A DNA stretch of 64,000 bases from positions 1 to 64,000 of the forward strand of contig JAKCPI010026179.1 of NCBI GenBank assembly GCA_023213315.1, read 5' to 3'. The translations under genes were made by a program, and so were the position numbers. This document shows, piece after piece, positions 25,299 through 38,115 of this stretch (positions within the stretch are counted from its first letter, which is position 1; every line of letters starts with the position of its first letter). Below the pieces are notes generated by a model. That model was not told the origin of the DNA. It did no database searches and worked only from the letters and a program-made list of their open reading frames with translations. The DNA comes from Euborellia annulipes (taxonomy: Eukaryota; Arthropoda; Insecta; Dermaptera; Anisolabididae).

Positions 25299-26666
25299 TA
25301 TAATTAGATGATAATTTAATTGTATTTCTAATTAACTATTTAATTTGTAATATTTAATTAAATTAACTTTAATTTTTAACATTTTTATTGTCTTTATTAA
25401 GTGGCCAACTTGACAAAACTTCTTATTTCTCAGATAGTGAAAAAACTTTTTTTAACCCGAATGTTAAGCTTGTTCTTGTTTACTGTAGGTAAATTTCCTA
25501 GTTGACTATAAGTGAAGCAACCGGCTGTAAATGTTTAATTGAAAAAAGTAGAGAGATATCAATATTTAAGAGGAAATTTCTCCTTACGTCGATGATATGT
25601 AATATAATAAAGTAAAAGTGAATTAGAAAGAGAGCGAGATATCAAATTGCAAGTCAGTGGCGGAATAGTTAGCCCGGTTGCCTTTTTTTTTCTTTTTTAT
25701 TTGCGAACAGGCGACCTAACGCCTGAGGGAGACTTGCCCCTCCCGGGTCGAGAAAGTGAACCGACGGCAACCGCCCTCTTGGCATTTATGGATATGGTCT
25801 GACTGCCTCAAAGAAAATGATTTAATAAAAGTGTATCAAGGATCCCAAATGAATGCGGTTTACTTTGGGCCGGCTTGCTTTTTTTTTTTTTGTCTGGCAT
25901 TTAAGCAACCTCTAAAAAAACTTTTTTTTCTTTTTTTTTAAAGTTAAATAGCCTTAAATTATTATTATATTACAAATTTAATACATGTAATTTTCGTCAT
26001 AAATAAATTAAATTTCTAATACTATACATGAATTCTATCGAATATTGATCGATTTTTTGACCGTTCAATTGGGATAATATTTTTTACTCATAAATAATTG
26101 ATCAATTTAAAATACAGTAATTGTTTTTTTTTAATACCACTTTTTTTTAAAGATGAATTATATCATCAAGTATGTGACAAAGACAAATAAAATTTGCTCC
26201 TGTTTTTTGGAATATAAATGTTTAATTCGGGGTCTGATTTTCGATAAAAATATTCGGAAATTTAGTCAGAAATCTCAATAAAACGACTAATAGTTTATTT
26301 TAAAGGAAAATATTTTAATTTTTTGAAAACTCTTTTCAGCTACTGAGGGCATTTAGGGGTTTGAATTTATTAAATACAATAGTATAGATTGCTACCCGGG
26401 GACGTCCCACATGCTGATTGCTCGGGGTCACCAATCCGAGCATTCGCCTCGCTTTTATTTTTTAAATCATTACATTTTTTTTTGTTTTGTTAAAAAAAAA
26501 AATAATAATTTTTTTTTCTTTATTTCTCGGCTGTAGCTTGAAGCCATTCAGCCCTTCGATTTTTTTTTTTTTACAATCATAGATTACAAAAGTATCAATA
26601 ACAAATTTATAAGTAACATTTCCATATTGCTTGCAGAACCCTGATTGGGGAACGTTGTATTATATC

Positions 26667-26772
26667 CATGGACGTAACTAGAGTCACGCCCCCCCCTCTC
26701 CCAGAAGGCTCTCCGCCCCAAATGCTTGGTCCCATGCCCCTCCCCCCAGTCAAATTCCCTAGTCACGCCATG
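26667..26772. mobile_element. 106-bp hAT-type MITE, GGGCGTAACTAG family
   Basis: Perfect duplication ATTATATC (26659-26666, 26773-26780). Small enough that little beyond the ends and the G/C tracts remains. Confidence 0.85.
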
Positions 26773-26852
26773 ATTATATCAATTAAAGAAAAATAGAAAA
26801 CCTTACCCAATAATATTTCAAATGTTATTTTTTGAAAAATTGTTGACATAAT

Positions 26853-26958
26853 CATGGGCGTAATTAGGGAATTTGGCTGGGAGGAGTGGCATGGGACCAA
26901 CCATTTGGGGCGGGGAGCCTTCTGGAAGAGGGGCGGGACCCGCCTAGTTACGCCTATG
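26853..26958. mobile_element. 106-bp hAT-type MITE, second copy, opposite orientation
   Basis: Duplication GACATAAT/GATATAAT (7 of 8). It lies 80 bp from its relative at 26667-26772. Confidence 0.82.
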
Positions 26959-27232
26959 GATATAATACAACGTTCCCTAAAACAAAAAAAAAACTTAATG
27001 ATTTAAAAAATAATTTTTTCGAAAAATTTTTGGAACTTTTAAAAACACATTATTCATTTTTAAAATCAAAGATAAGATATTCGTTGTTTTAATTTTCACA
27101 TTTTTCATTAAAACATGCCTATAGTATAACTCCCATATATTAATAAAAAAGATTTTTTAGGCAAATACTTTAAATTTTTATTTAAATTTGATAAAATGCT
27201 GAACTTATTGGTATAAACAGTGAAATTCTGGG

Positions 27233-27480
27233 CAGTGGCGGATCCAGAGGTGTTTCTCGGGGGGGGGGGGTAATCTGGAGTGACTGGTTGCACAGCACAC
27301 ATTTTTTTTCTTAATTTCGGTAATTTATAGGCGCATTCTGTACTTGTTTGCCAGAATATAAATACAAATCAAATTTTTAAGTATTAATTTTTAAAATTTT
27401 ACATTAAAAATACATTTTTTTCGAAAAAAAAGTATTTTTTTCAAATCTCAGGAAGGGTTGATTACCCGCCACACTTATTA
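27233..27480. mobile_element. hAT-type MITE, GGCGGATCCAGAGG family, right end lost
   Basis: Begins CAGTGGCGGATCCAGAGG like the element at 5691-5954 and matches its interior, but the right terminus is degraded. Confidence 0.7.
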
Positions 27481-28930
27481 TATTATCAAATACTTATTCT
27501 AAATTTTTTTAAAGAATTTGTGAAGAATAGTAAGAAAAAAGGATGAGAGAAAAGAGACTAGTAAACATTTACCCCTAAAATATTTTATTAATTAAAATTA
27601 TTAAATACAGTATTAAAGCTAAATTAAAAGAGCGAAATAAAAAAAAATTAGAATAGGTGCTTAGAGATTTTATTTTAAAATTTTTTTAAATAACACATTA
27701 TTTGAAAATACTATATTATGTTTATTATTCTTCAGCAAAACAGGATGTTATTATTTTAATTAGTTCCATCATAGATAGCACTTGTAGTGATTGAAAAAAA
27801 AAAAAAAATTATAATAAATATTTAGTTTTCGATATGGTTATAAAATTTTTCAATATAAGGCAATATTTCGTAATCTTATATTAAGATTTCACAATGTTAT
27901 TTATAATTACAATAGTTGATCCTTCACAGCTTGAAATTAGAAACGAATTTTTAATCATAAATCATCAGCCCTGGTGCTTTTATATATTTAGAGACCTCAC
28001 TTTGTAAATAAGGGCTGATAATAGCTATATGTTAATTTGTTTCTTCATCTAATTTGAAAGATTGGTTAATTGAATTTTAAAATTTAATTTAATTAGAATA
28101 TTATCCTTTGAAATAATTAATTTAAGATTTTAAATAATTTGATACATCTTATTTTAAACATGTTTCGGGAATTTCTGTTTTAACTTTATCTGGATAAGCT
28201 CGTTCTGCTTCTTAAAGATTTCTCCAACTTTTCCAGATAAAGAGAGTATTATATTGATTTAAATGGACATCTATTCTCTATCTCTGATTGTCTAGGCTTT
28301 GCTTGTTTCGACCTGGCTGGTAGAAATTTGGCAAAAATATTTGAGCTATTCATTCTCTAAATATTTATTAAGGTAGTTCGGACATTAAGGGACTTATATG
28401 AATATATTAAAAGCTAATTTTTTAATATGTTATTAATCAGTATCATATACGTATAAAATAATTTTTTCAAGCAGATCTGCCTCGGGGTTATCGTGAAATT
28501 AATTATTAAAAAATTGAAATTTAACATGTAGTCTATGAGTAATGTCGTCGAAATGCCCACATGTCGAATTATGTAGCCACTAAAATAGAAAAAAAAACTT
28601 ATATTTTATCAATTACCTTCCGTGGAATACGTTAAAAATAAAATCAAAAGTTTCTGCCCTTAGGCGTAATTTCAAATTATTCTTTGGGGGGGGGGGGCAA
28701 ACATTTTTTTTCTTAAAATTTACTTACAAATAGGTACTCAAATTTAGCCAAAAGATATTTAATATTAATTGTTTAATTTTATACAGTTTCTATACTCGTA
28801 GATGTATTTTGAAGTATTTTATTTAGAATAATATAAAATTGTATAAAAATCAGGGGGGGGCAAATGCCTCAAAAAATTCCCGAAAATGACAGTCGATCAT
28901 ATTTATACTAATTCATAGTCTACTAATAAG

Positions 28931-29169
28931 CAAAGGCGTAGCCAGGGGGGGTTGGGGGTTCAAACCCCTCCTCCCATGGGACCCAAGCCATGACTAGATA
29001 TTTAAGCTCTATAAGGGTAAGAGAAAGTAAAATATAATAATTTACTCTAGCTAAAAAAAAAAAAAAAAAAAAAAATGATTTATAAATACCCTAAAATAAT
29101 CTTAAATTTTCCAAATTTTTGAAAAAATTTTCTTGAACCCCCCATCAAAAATTTCTGGCTACGCCTATG
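28931..29169. mobile_element. hAT-type MITE, GGCGTAGCCAGG family
   Basis: Perfect duplication CTAATAAG (28923-28930, 29170-29177). A GGTAAGAGAAAGTAAA fragment of the 0.7-kb family is embedded near 29015. Confidence 0.88.
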
Positions 29170-29888
29170 CTAATAAGTATTTAATAAATATCTATAATCT
29201 AGTCCGTTTCTGAATTCCATAAATCTTAAATACCTTCTGAAAAATTAGCAAGGACAAAATACCGTAAGCCCCCTAATTAATCTAACAAATCACATCTCTA
29301 GAAGACAGAAAACGCAATAATTATGATTCTTTTCCTCCTTCTCTGAAATTTATAAAAGGGCCCGACTATATAAAAAAAAAAACTTAAACAATTAATAGGA
29401 TGCGATCAAGGCTGAATCCAAAAAATGGAATAACATGCGATCCAGCTTCCTTCCACAATTAATGACTTGGTGGGAATTCGATTTGATGACGCTCGCATTT
29501 TATTTAAAAATGGAGAATTCGTGTGCTTGAAAATTTGTTGGTTCCTCCTAACTGTTTCTATTCCAATTTGGAAAAAAAAAATATAATTGCCGTGAAAATA
29601 AAATGATGGAACATTCTTTTCTTACCTATAAAACCATCTTATTAAAAAAAAATGTTTTATTACAGTCATTATTAAATAATGTTAATAGGAAAAATTTTTC
29701 TTAGTAATTATTCAATTTAAATTTTGGCAATTTTTTGTTCTAGGCCTATTATTTTTTATTATTATATTATGTTTTTATACATTCTATGTATTAAAAAAGT
29801 GTTACAAATGTGGATTTTATAGCTGGATAATCGTTGATAGGTAAATAAAAGAAGAGCAGCTAAAATTATTTCATTTATTGACCCACTA

Positions 29889-29928
29889 GGCTGACGTTTC
29901 GGTCTTGGTCAAGACCATCTTCAGAGCT
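29889..29928 (-). ncRNA. Hammerhead-type ribozyme core at end of Penelope copy 1
   Basis: On the minus strand: stem I arm AGCT, conserved CTGAAGA, a stem II hairpin (GGTCTT pairing with AAGACC), GAAA, then ACGTC and a stem I return arm AGCC. Stem III is reduced to the self-complementary ACGT, as in the minimal dimer-forming hammerheads known from Penelope-like elements. Confidence 0.7.
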
Positions 29929-30275
29929 ATAACAACATGAAGTATATTTTTTTAAAAAATATTATTTGTGAAATTTTACAATTTACAACATTATATAACT
30001 TGGCATAATACAGAGATATTATAATTACCTTGCGGGTTGTCAATATAGGCATACAAACACTAACACAATCATATATTCTATGAACATTTGGTTAGAGATA
30101 TTTAGAAAATTAATATGTAGAATGATTGAATTATAATTTAAAAAATACATATATTAATAACATAAGCCAATTGGTTGAGTACAGGCAGTGGACAAGAAGG
30201 TAGGCATCCCATGGTTATAGCTTACCCCCACTCTAAAGTGAGTGACGTAGTAGAGAGAGGAGACCGGTGCGCAGC

Positions 30276-31193
30276 TCACCGCTTTAAGATATTCCTATAT
30301 AGAAATATGGTGGATCTTATATCTTGCTTAAAATTGACTGTATTATTTAAATAAATATATATTGCCTCTAGAGTCAACCTCTTGTAGTAATTGTCCTCGA
30401 AACCTAAGATTTTCACGTCTTCAAAGTTGAAATGATGGTTATTATTAATAGTATGATCGGCCAATGCAACACTGGTGTCACGGTTCTTGATGTTGCTTTT
30501 ATGTTGAGACAACCGACTATTTAGGTATTGTCGGGTCTGACCCACATAGCACAAGTCACAATCGTTGCATGACACTTTATAGACAATCTCGGAGTTCTTG
30601 AGGAGGGGGGTAGGATCCTTATTATTAAAGAGGAAGCTCAATGTGTTAATGGGCTTGAATGATATAATAATACTGTCACTCACGCGGCTTATTAGCTTTT
30701 TAATTCTTTCAGAAAGGCCCGGCGTGTAGGTAAGACTCATGTAAATTTTACTATTAACCATGGAATTGTTATCACCACCAATCGAACCATCAGGGATCAC
30801 GGATATTGAATTAAGTGTGGGCTGTCTATTTTTAAAAAAATATAATTTAAATATTTTTTCGATAAAATATCTGGGATATTTATTAATGAACATGATTTTT
30901 TTAATTTCATTAAAGCAATCCTGCTTATATTCAGGATTGGATAGCCTGTCAGCCCTCAAAATCATGTTGTAAACAAGATTTCTCTTGTGGATTAAAGGAT
31001 GGTTAGAGTGGTAGTTCACAACACGGGTAGATTGCACCTTTTTCTCATCCATTTGGTTTTTATGCTCTCTCCATCTCTTATTAGTCTCAAATCTAGGAAC
31101 GATATTTCACCATCTTGTTCGATTTCTTTAGTAAATTTAATCTTTTCATTAAAATCGTTTAACACGTCGATAGTAGCTTGTATTTTATTTTCC
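30276..31193 (-). pseudogene. Penelope-like RT C-terminus plus GIY-YIG endonuclease, one frameshift
   Basis: This is the minus-strand copy of the retroelement protein. The upstream part (to the stop at 31016) encodes the end of the reverse transcriptase with Phe-Leu-Asp-Leu. A one-base deletion in an A-run near 31042, judged against the opposite copy, shifts the frame. Downstream a 258-aa frame beginning at 31052 is intact to the stop at 30276. It holds the GIY-YIG endonuclease: Val-Tyr-Lys at 157-159, Cys162, Cys165 and Cys168, Tyr-Val-Gly at 169-171, a likely catalytic Arg180, His200 and a likely catalytic Glu229. The Cys/His decoration is typical of Penelope-like endonucleases, which nick target DNA to prime reverse transcription. 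The reverse-transcriptase core is missing, so this copy cannot be autonomous. Confidence 0.85.
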
Positions 31194-31222
31194 GATATTG
31201 ACGATATAATTACTGCCATCCC

Positions 31223-32130
31223 GGAAAATAAAATACAAGCTACTATCGACGTGTTAAACGATTTTAATGAAAGATAAATTTACTAAAGAAATCGAACAAG
31301 ATGGTGAAATATCGTTCCTAGATTTGAGACTAATAAGAGATGGTGAGAGCATAAAACCAAATGGATGAGAAAAAGGTGCAAATCTACCCGTGTTGTGAAC
31401 TACCACTCTAACCATCCTTTAATCCACAAGAGAAATCTTGTTTACAACATGATTTTGAGGGCTGACAGGCTATCCAATCCTGAATATAAGCAGGATTGCT
31501 TTAATGAAATTAAAAAATCATGTTCATTAATAAATATCCCAGATATTTTATCGAAAAATATTTAAATTATATTTTTTAAAAATAGACAGCCCACACTTAA
31601 TTCAATATCCGTGATCCCTGATGGTTCGATTGGTGGTGATAACAATTCCATGGTTAATAGCTAAAATTTACATGAGTCTTACCTACACGCCGGGCCTTTC
31701 TGAAAGAATTAAAAAGCAATAAGCCGCGTGAGTGACAGTATTATTATATCATTCAAGCCCATTAACACATTGAGCTTCCTCTTTAATAATAAGGATCCTA
31801 CCCCTCCTCAAGAACTCCGAGATTGTCTATAAAGTGTCATGCAACGATTGTGACTTGTGCTATGTGGGTCAGACCCGACAATACCTAAATAGTGGTTGTC
31901 TCAACATAAAAGCAACATCAAGAACCGTGACACCAGTGTTGCATTGGCCGATCATACATAATAATAACCATCATTTCAACTTTGAAGACGTGAAAATCTT
32001 AGGTTTCGAGGACAATTACTACAAGAGGTTGACTCTAGAGGCAATATATATTTATTTAAAATACAGTCAATTTTAAGCAAGATATAAGATCCACCATATT
32101 TCTATATAGGAATATCTTAAAAGCGGTGAG
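31223..32130 (+). pseudogene. Second, more damaged Penelope-like RT/GIY-YIG copy
   Basis: This plus-strand mirror copy holds the same reading in pieces: about 31234-31365, 31365-31565 and 31834-32076. It keeps the base lost near 31042 in the other copy but has lost one A in the A-run near 31352. At least three more indels disrupt the endonuclease half, including at the position matching catalytic Arg180. The two copies therefore decayed independently after the inverted arrangement formed. Confidence 0.82.
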
Positions 32131-32469
32131 CTATCTCCTCTACTACGTCACTCACTTTAGAGTGGGGGTAAGACTATAACCATGGGATGCCTACCTTCTT
32201 GTCCACTGCCTGTACTCAACCAATTGGCTTATGTTATTAATATATGTATTTTTTTTAAATTATAATTCAATCATTCTACATATTAATTTTCTAAATATCT
32301 CTAACCAAATGTTCATAGAATATATGATTGTGTTAGTGTTTGTATGCCTATATTGACAACCCGCAAGGTAATTATAATATCTCTGTATTATGCCAAGTTA
32401 TATAATGTTGTAAATTGTAAAATTTCACAAATAATATTTTTTAAAAAAAAATATACTTCATGTTGTTAT

Positions 32470-32509
32470 AGCTCTGAAGATGGTCTTGACCAAGACCGAA
32501 ACGTCAGCT
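32470..32509 (+). ncRNA. Hammerhead-type ribozyme core at end of Penelope copy 2
   Basis: It mirrors the core at 29889-29928: AGCT, CTGAAGA (32474-32480), stem II GGTCTT/AAGACC, GAAA (32498-32501), CGTC, AGCT. Stem I pairs perfectly over 4 bp (AGCT with AGCT). All core bases are intact. Confidence 0.72.
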
Positions 32510-32734
32510 TAGTGGGTCAATAAATGAAATAATTTTAGCTGCTCTTCTTTTATTTACCTATCATTAAAAAAGTGTAATAGATACTTAGATGTTTAAGGGC
32601 CGGTTGCTTCACTTCTAAATAACTAGCTATCCCTCGGATAGGCTAGTTGATCATGATTTCCGAGTCTTTTCTAGTTAAGCTAATGATATGATTTGAAGAA
32701 ATAAAGTGGCTGTTGTATTTAAACAATAGATAGG

Positions 32735-32990
32735 AAAGGAGCGTGCAGCCAGGTAATCAGTCTCCACGAATTTAAACTCTCTGTTAAGGAAACAGTTTCG
32801 GTTTTATTGAGATAAAAATAGTTGAGGATTGAGGATGGCTCATTAAAACCGAAACTGTTTCCTTAACAGAGATGAGATAAAAATAGTTGAGGACTGAGAA
32901 TGGCTCATTAAAACCGAAACTGTTTCCTTAACAGAGAGTTTAATTTCGTGGAGACTGATTACCTGGCTGCACGCTCATTTCCTATCTAAT
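32735..32990. mobile_element. Foldback element with internal 62-bp tandem duplication
   Basis: Inverted terminal arms of about 70-80 bp (AGATAGGAAA and its complement at the ends). The inside carries two tandem copies of a unit ending in ACCGAAACTG with TTGAGGATGG or CTGAGAATGG upstream, again hammerhead-like but degenerate. Confidence 0.55.
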
Positions 32991-32995
32991 GCTAA

Positions 32996-33273
32996 CAGTG
33001 GCGTCATTTCAACTTTTTCTTGGGGGGGGGGCAAATTTTTTCTTGGGGGGGGGGCAAACATTTTTTTTTTCTTAAAATTTACTTACAAATGGGTACTCAA
33101 ATTTAGCCAAAACATATTTTATTTAATTAATTGTTTAATTTTGTACAGTATGTATACTCGTAGATGTATTTTGGAGTATTTTATTTAGAATAATATAAAA
33201 TTTTATAAAAATCAGAGCCCTTTGGGGCAAATGCCCCCCCCTGCCCCCCCCCCCCCCCCAAATGACGCCACTG
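32996..33273. mobile_element. hAT-type MITE, GGCGTCATTTCAAC family
   Basis: Perfect duplication AATGCTAA (32988-32995, 33274-33281). The left G-tract with TTTTTCTTGG is duplicated. Truncated relatives near 22500-22730 and 28660-28890. Confidence 0.88.
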
Positions 33274-36200
33274 AATGCTAATGATATGATTAAATGAGTC
33301 TAGATTGTAGTTAACTAGCTAGGACTCAAAGTTCGATATATTAAGGAGTGAAATTCTTTTTTTTTTTTTTAACATTCACACTTTTTCTTCACCCACTACA
33401 CTCACACTCACATTCACACAGTCTTTTTCGGCAACTCAGGCTATATAAGACTTTATACGATAACCGTTGTATAAGATAATATCTATTGGGAGTCCAGGCA
33501 TTTCTATTTAAGTCATTTGGTATCCAAATGCCTTATAAAGGAGTGAAATTAATTGTTAATTCATTTTTTTTTTTAAATTATTGTTGAAAAATTAATTAGT
33601 TTTAAATAATTATTTTAATTTTTAATAATTTTTATAAATGATGCCTTTATTAAGTTGCTAATTTCACAAAATTTTCCTTATACCTCACATAGCTAATTAT
33701 ATGTGAAAAACTCATTTTTTTTAATTCGAGAGTTAAGCGTGTTCTTGTTTTCTCTACCGATGATTTGCTATCGGTCGGATAAGTTTTCTAGTTGACTAGA
33801 AAACCGGCCCTTTATCTTTTTAAAAATGGAAGAAAGATTTAAATAATCTGCAATTTTGAGATTTTTATTTATATTTATATTTATATGCTCTGTATCAAGT
33901 AAACTTCTTTTGAAAAGCACTCTTATCGTTTTGTTCAAGCTATTATATTTAATCTTACCTAGATAGACCTGTTGTAGATGAGTAGAATCTCTTACTGCCT
34001 CCATGCAGTCATACCAAGTCGATGTTCTGAAATTTTTCCTTTCTCAAAAATGCGAAACTTCTTGAACACTTTTTATTTTTTCTAAATCGATTCTCAACAA
34101 GCAAAAATTTTCGATTCCCCTCTCATTTCTTGCATTGACCACCGTAGTTCTTTTGATCTTTATGAATATTTTCCAAAAAAAAAAGAACCAAATAAGTATA
34201 GATTTTTTAAATAGGCTGTCTAGAGTTTGTATTTTATTTTCATATTGGAATTCCCAGTTTTTTTTTTTTATTGTATTTATTTAAAATGAGCGTTTACTTG
34301 AATTTGTGTATTATTTAACATTCCAGTAGGCCTATATATTGATTGTAGTTGAAAAGATGGAAATATCAGCCAAAGTAGGGTGCTATCTCTAATCCATGGC
34401 TTCATTATATTAAGTGAGTAGATTTTTTTTTAACAAAAAATGAAAATTTTTTACAGAGTCTCAACTTTATGAATATTTTCCCGGAAATTGAATTTTTTTT
34501 TTTCTCTAACAATTGAATTTTAATAATTTGTTTTCTTATTTATCTTTTGCCTAGCAACTTTTCACTTCCTAGTTATGAAAATTTAACACACCATTCCATT
34601 TGAAAGCTCTTCTTGAACGCCTGCATTTCTCAGAACGCCACCCGCCAGTATGCTTATTAAAAACTGCTCTCTATGTTGTTGAATCAGGGCCGATATCTCA
34701 TTTTCGTGTATTTATTTTTTACTTTCTCTTACCTAAAATATACAGAGAAATTCAATGTCGAAATTTAATTTTTTTTTTCAATAGGCCTAATATCTTGTTA
34801 ATTTTCTTTCATATCGTTACTAGAACTTTAAAATGGACGATATCTCATTATCGTGTATTTATTTCTTTCCGCCTTCGTATAACACATAAAAAATTACCAT
34901 AATTTATTTCTTAACTTCTAATTTTTTTAATCTTAATTAATTTACTCATTTTCTTATGATAAAAATTTTTGCTGAAAATAAAAAGATAGGATTTTTAAGG
35001 AATTGAAATAAAATTCGCTTTATTATTTTATTATAAGTATTATTTATTAATGAAATAAATAGAAAAAAAAGAAATGATTTTTTCTTAATATTTGTTTATA
35101 ATTATAAAAAAAAAAAATTATAATGAATCTCATCTAGTTAAGATGACAAAAAATTGAATAATATAAATTTTGGAAGATTTTTTTAGTATAAAAAAAAAAT
35201 GTGCTCTAACATATATTATGTAAATTACATTAACTTTACCTGACCAACCTACGGTTGATGGGCAAAGTTAAAAATTATACATATTTTGAGATTCAAGAAT
35301 ATATAAATGTTATAATAATAAAAAAAAAAATTAATTTTTAAAAACTCTTGTCTTTTTTAAGCTTGTTTTATAATTTTATCTGAATATATTAAAGCACATT
35401 CTTTTTAAGCAACACAAATTTTTTAAAATAAAGATTATAAGCTTACACAATTTTATTATTTAATGAATCCTGTTAAAGGTATAAATTTTTAAAATTAAAG
35501 TTAGCCGACATAGTCCCAAAAATTACAAACAAATTTTTTAATAATTAAAATTGTTTTTTTTTTTAAATATATCATACATATATCATAAAAAGGATTTAAT
35601 TTATATAAATATAATGTTATAGAAAAAAATTAAAGTTTTGAATCAATGCCGTCATTTTTTTTTTTTTTTTTTTAATGAAGGTCAAAGATTCCAAAAATGG
35701 GACAAATCTTTTAGCAACTAGACGATACATGAAGTCAATTTAACAAGTAGGTTTTTGAAAGAGAGAGAAAGAGAGAGAGGAGAGATGTCAAGAGATAGAG
35801 AAAGAGAGATTTTAAAAGACAAATTTCACTGTGATTTTTTTTTTTTTTTGATCCTTAGATAGGATTCTAAAAAAAATAAAAATAAGTAAAAAAAATCACA
35901 GTTGAAAAATAATATTAGCGAATCATAATATTATACAATTATTATTATTATATATATATTTTCATTTTTAAAAGATCTAATTTTGGATAGTAAATTAATA
36001 AAAAATATAAAAACTAAAAAAAAAAAAAAAATTTCTATAAAATACATAGATACTTAAGAAAAAAATTCAAATGAAAAAATTATTTGGCTTTTTGTTTCAA
36101 TATATATATATATTGATATATATGAAAGTATCTTCAAATAAAAAAAATAAATTAGCCAAATATTTTTTTAAATATAAAATATACTTAAACAAATTTATAA

Positions 36201-36487
36201 TTTCCTTTTTATTTTTATTTTTTTAGGGAATTATAAATTTATGAGAGTATACATATATTATATGTGTATAGATATAGTAACAAATACATGAAAAATATTT
36301 TAAAAAAAAATTGTTTACATATTTTACTTATTCTATATAATATATAAATATAAATATTGGAATATTTTTTAAATTCATTATGATTCACATTAGGCGCGAG
36401 GTAGTTATTTATTTATATGCTTAACTTGTTTATTTTTTGTTTGAAAATCTGTTTAAAAAAATGGATGGGTGTGCATTCCAATACATA

Positions 36488-36491
36488 TATT

Positions 36492-36529
<38 letters not shown>

Positions 36530-36735
36530 CATTTGTTATATATATATATATATATACATATATATATGTTAGCTGAATAATAGAGTAAGTTTTGACTTGA
36601 TAACACGATGGCCTGGGTGGGGGGCGGCTTGAAGACGTAACGAAATCACCGCCCCCCCTCCTCAGGCAAAAGTGCGCCAGAGGATCAAAACGTCACATAT
36701 TATATATATAAGTATACTGTATATATATATATAAA
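36488..36735. repeat. TA microsatellites around a GC-rich hairpin, downstream of Myc
   Basis: TA-rich runs at about 36497-36560 and 36700-36735 enclose a GC-rich block with GGGGGGCGG and CCGCCCCCC arms (about 36618-36660). No gene signal. Confidence 0.6.
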
Positions 36736-37861
36736 TCAATTCAAACAAGAAGCCTTCCTAAAGAATATACATATATACCTGCATGTATGTATATTTATTT
36801 ACTTATTCTAACATTTTTATCTAAACTTAATTGCATTGAAAATGTGTTAAGTTAATAATTTATATATATGTCTACGTACATTTTATAGTCTATATTTACT
36901 CATTTATTAATTAATAAACTAAATATTGTCTCGCTTTCCTTGTATATGTAAATAAATACATATATTTTCTATTTACCTGGTTTATTACAAACACAAAATA
37001 AATCATGTCTTGCTTGTTTGCTTAATAATAAAAATATTTCTAAAGTAGGCTAGTACTGAGAAAAATACAAATTCAGAAAATGAACACCAATGTATCACAG
37101 TCGCGGTGTACTAAATTTTTTATTTCATTTTTTTCTATTTTTATTTTTAATATTTTTTTGAAGGGAGGAACCCAAGCTAAAAATCCGGGTATTTTTTAAT
37201 TTCATTTATAAATTGTAGGTGTATATGTATAAAAATAAATCTTTTCCTTCTAAAATCGGAGTCTTTTTATGTATAAATTATTCTAATATTTACAGTTTTT
37301 TCTTGAGAATTATATAATTAGAATATAATATATTTATATATATATTAGGCCTATTATTATATATATATAAATTTATATTATCCTGTATACGAATTGATGA
37401 CATTTATCAATGTGTATAAAATATATATACACCATTATATTAACATATATACACTTGTCAATTTCAATCCCTATTTATATTTATTAAAAAATTTACATTC
37501 ATTATTTTACATACTTCTCAGCCAGTATATAAAAATAAATTTTTTTAGTTTTTACTTTTTTATATTTTATATTAACTACACCAAAAAGAATGTTTAAATA
37601 TATTAATATGCAAATTTTACCTAGGTTTTATTTCATTTTCATCATTTTTCTAATTAACCTTATCTATATATATATATATATTAATAACTGGCCTCTTAAC
37701 ACACCACTACAGCCAGCGGATCCACCCATTTAATAATTAATACTTTAAAATAAAATTATTATGTAAGCTTATACTCCGTTAATAATTAAATGACGATTCG
37801 ATTTAGAAGTGCTCATGCGCAGTTGTTATTTTCGGGATGGAGCTATTTAACAACTTCCGAT

Positions 37862-38115
37862 CAAGGGCGGATACAGAGGTGTTTCTCGGGGGGGGGGGGG
37901 GGGAATCTGGTGTGGCTGGTCGCATAGCACACAATTTTTTTCTTAATTTCGGTAATTTAAAGGCGCATTCTGTACTTGTTTTCCAGAATATAAATACAAA
38001 TCAAATTTCTAAGTATTAATTTTCAAAAATTTTTTTCAAAAAAGTTTTTTTTTTTTTTAATCTCGGGGGGGAGGGGAGGTAATTACCCCCTTGACCCCCC
38101 TTGTATCCGTCCTAG
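37862..38115. mobile_element. hAT-type MITE downstream of Myc, GGGCGGATACAG family
   Basis: Duplication CTTCCGAT/CTTCCAAT (7 of 8). Related to 5691-5954. It lies 0.75 kb past the Myc stop and could fall in a long 3' UTR. Confidence 0.82.

Larger units (their letters stand above)
24502..25522. mobile_element. 1.0-kb element with GGTTGCTTCACTTCTAGTCA ends
   Basis: Inverted ends of about 30 bp enclose two nested insertions (24874-25034 and 25055-25298). A related 1.2-kb element lies at 32595-33813. Confidence 0.65.
29834..32565. mobile_element. Inverted (head-to-head) pair of Penelope-like retroelement copies
   Basis: Two copies face each other: left arm 29834-31193 (coding on minus) and right arm 31223-32565 (coding on plus), separated by about 29 bp. 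The arms are nearly identical throughout, including untranslated flanks. Each copy is 5'-truncated, keeping only the end of the reverse transcriptase and the GIY-YIG endonuclease, followed by about 450 bp of 3' region. The outer ends both carry a hammerhead-type ribozyme core. Penelope-like elements are known for complex tandem and inverted insertions. Confidence 0.88.
32595..33813. mobile_element. 1.2-kb element with AAGGGCCGGTT ends and nested insertions
   Basis: Ends AAGGGCCGGTT and AACCGGCCCTT, related to the 24.5-kb element. It holds the foldback at 32735-32990, the hAT element at 32996-33273 and a SINE tail at 33375-33530. Confidence 0.6.

Noticed and set aside
30760..31277. Plus-strand ORFs over the left Penelope arm
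   Set aside because: Antisense shadows of the minus-strand RT/GIY-YIG reading and its mirror copy.
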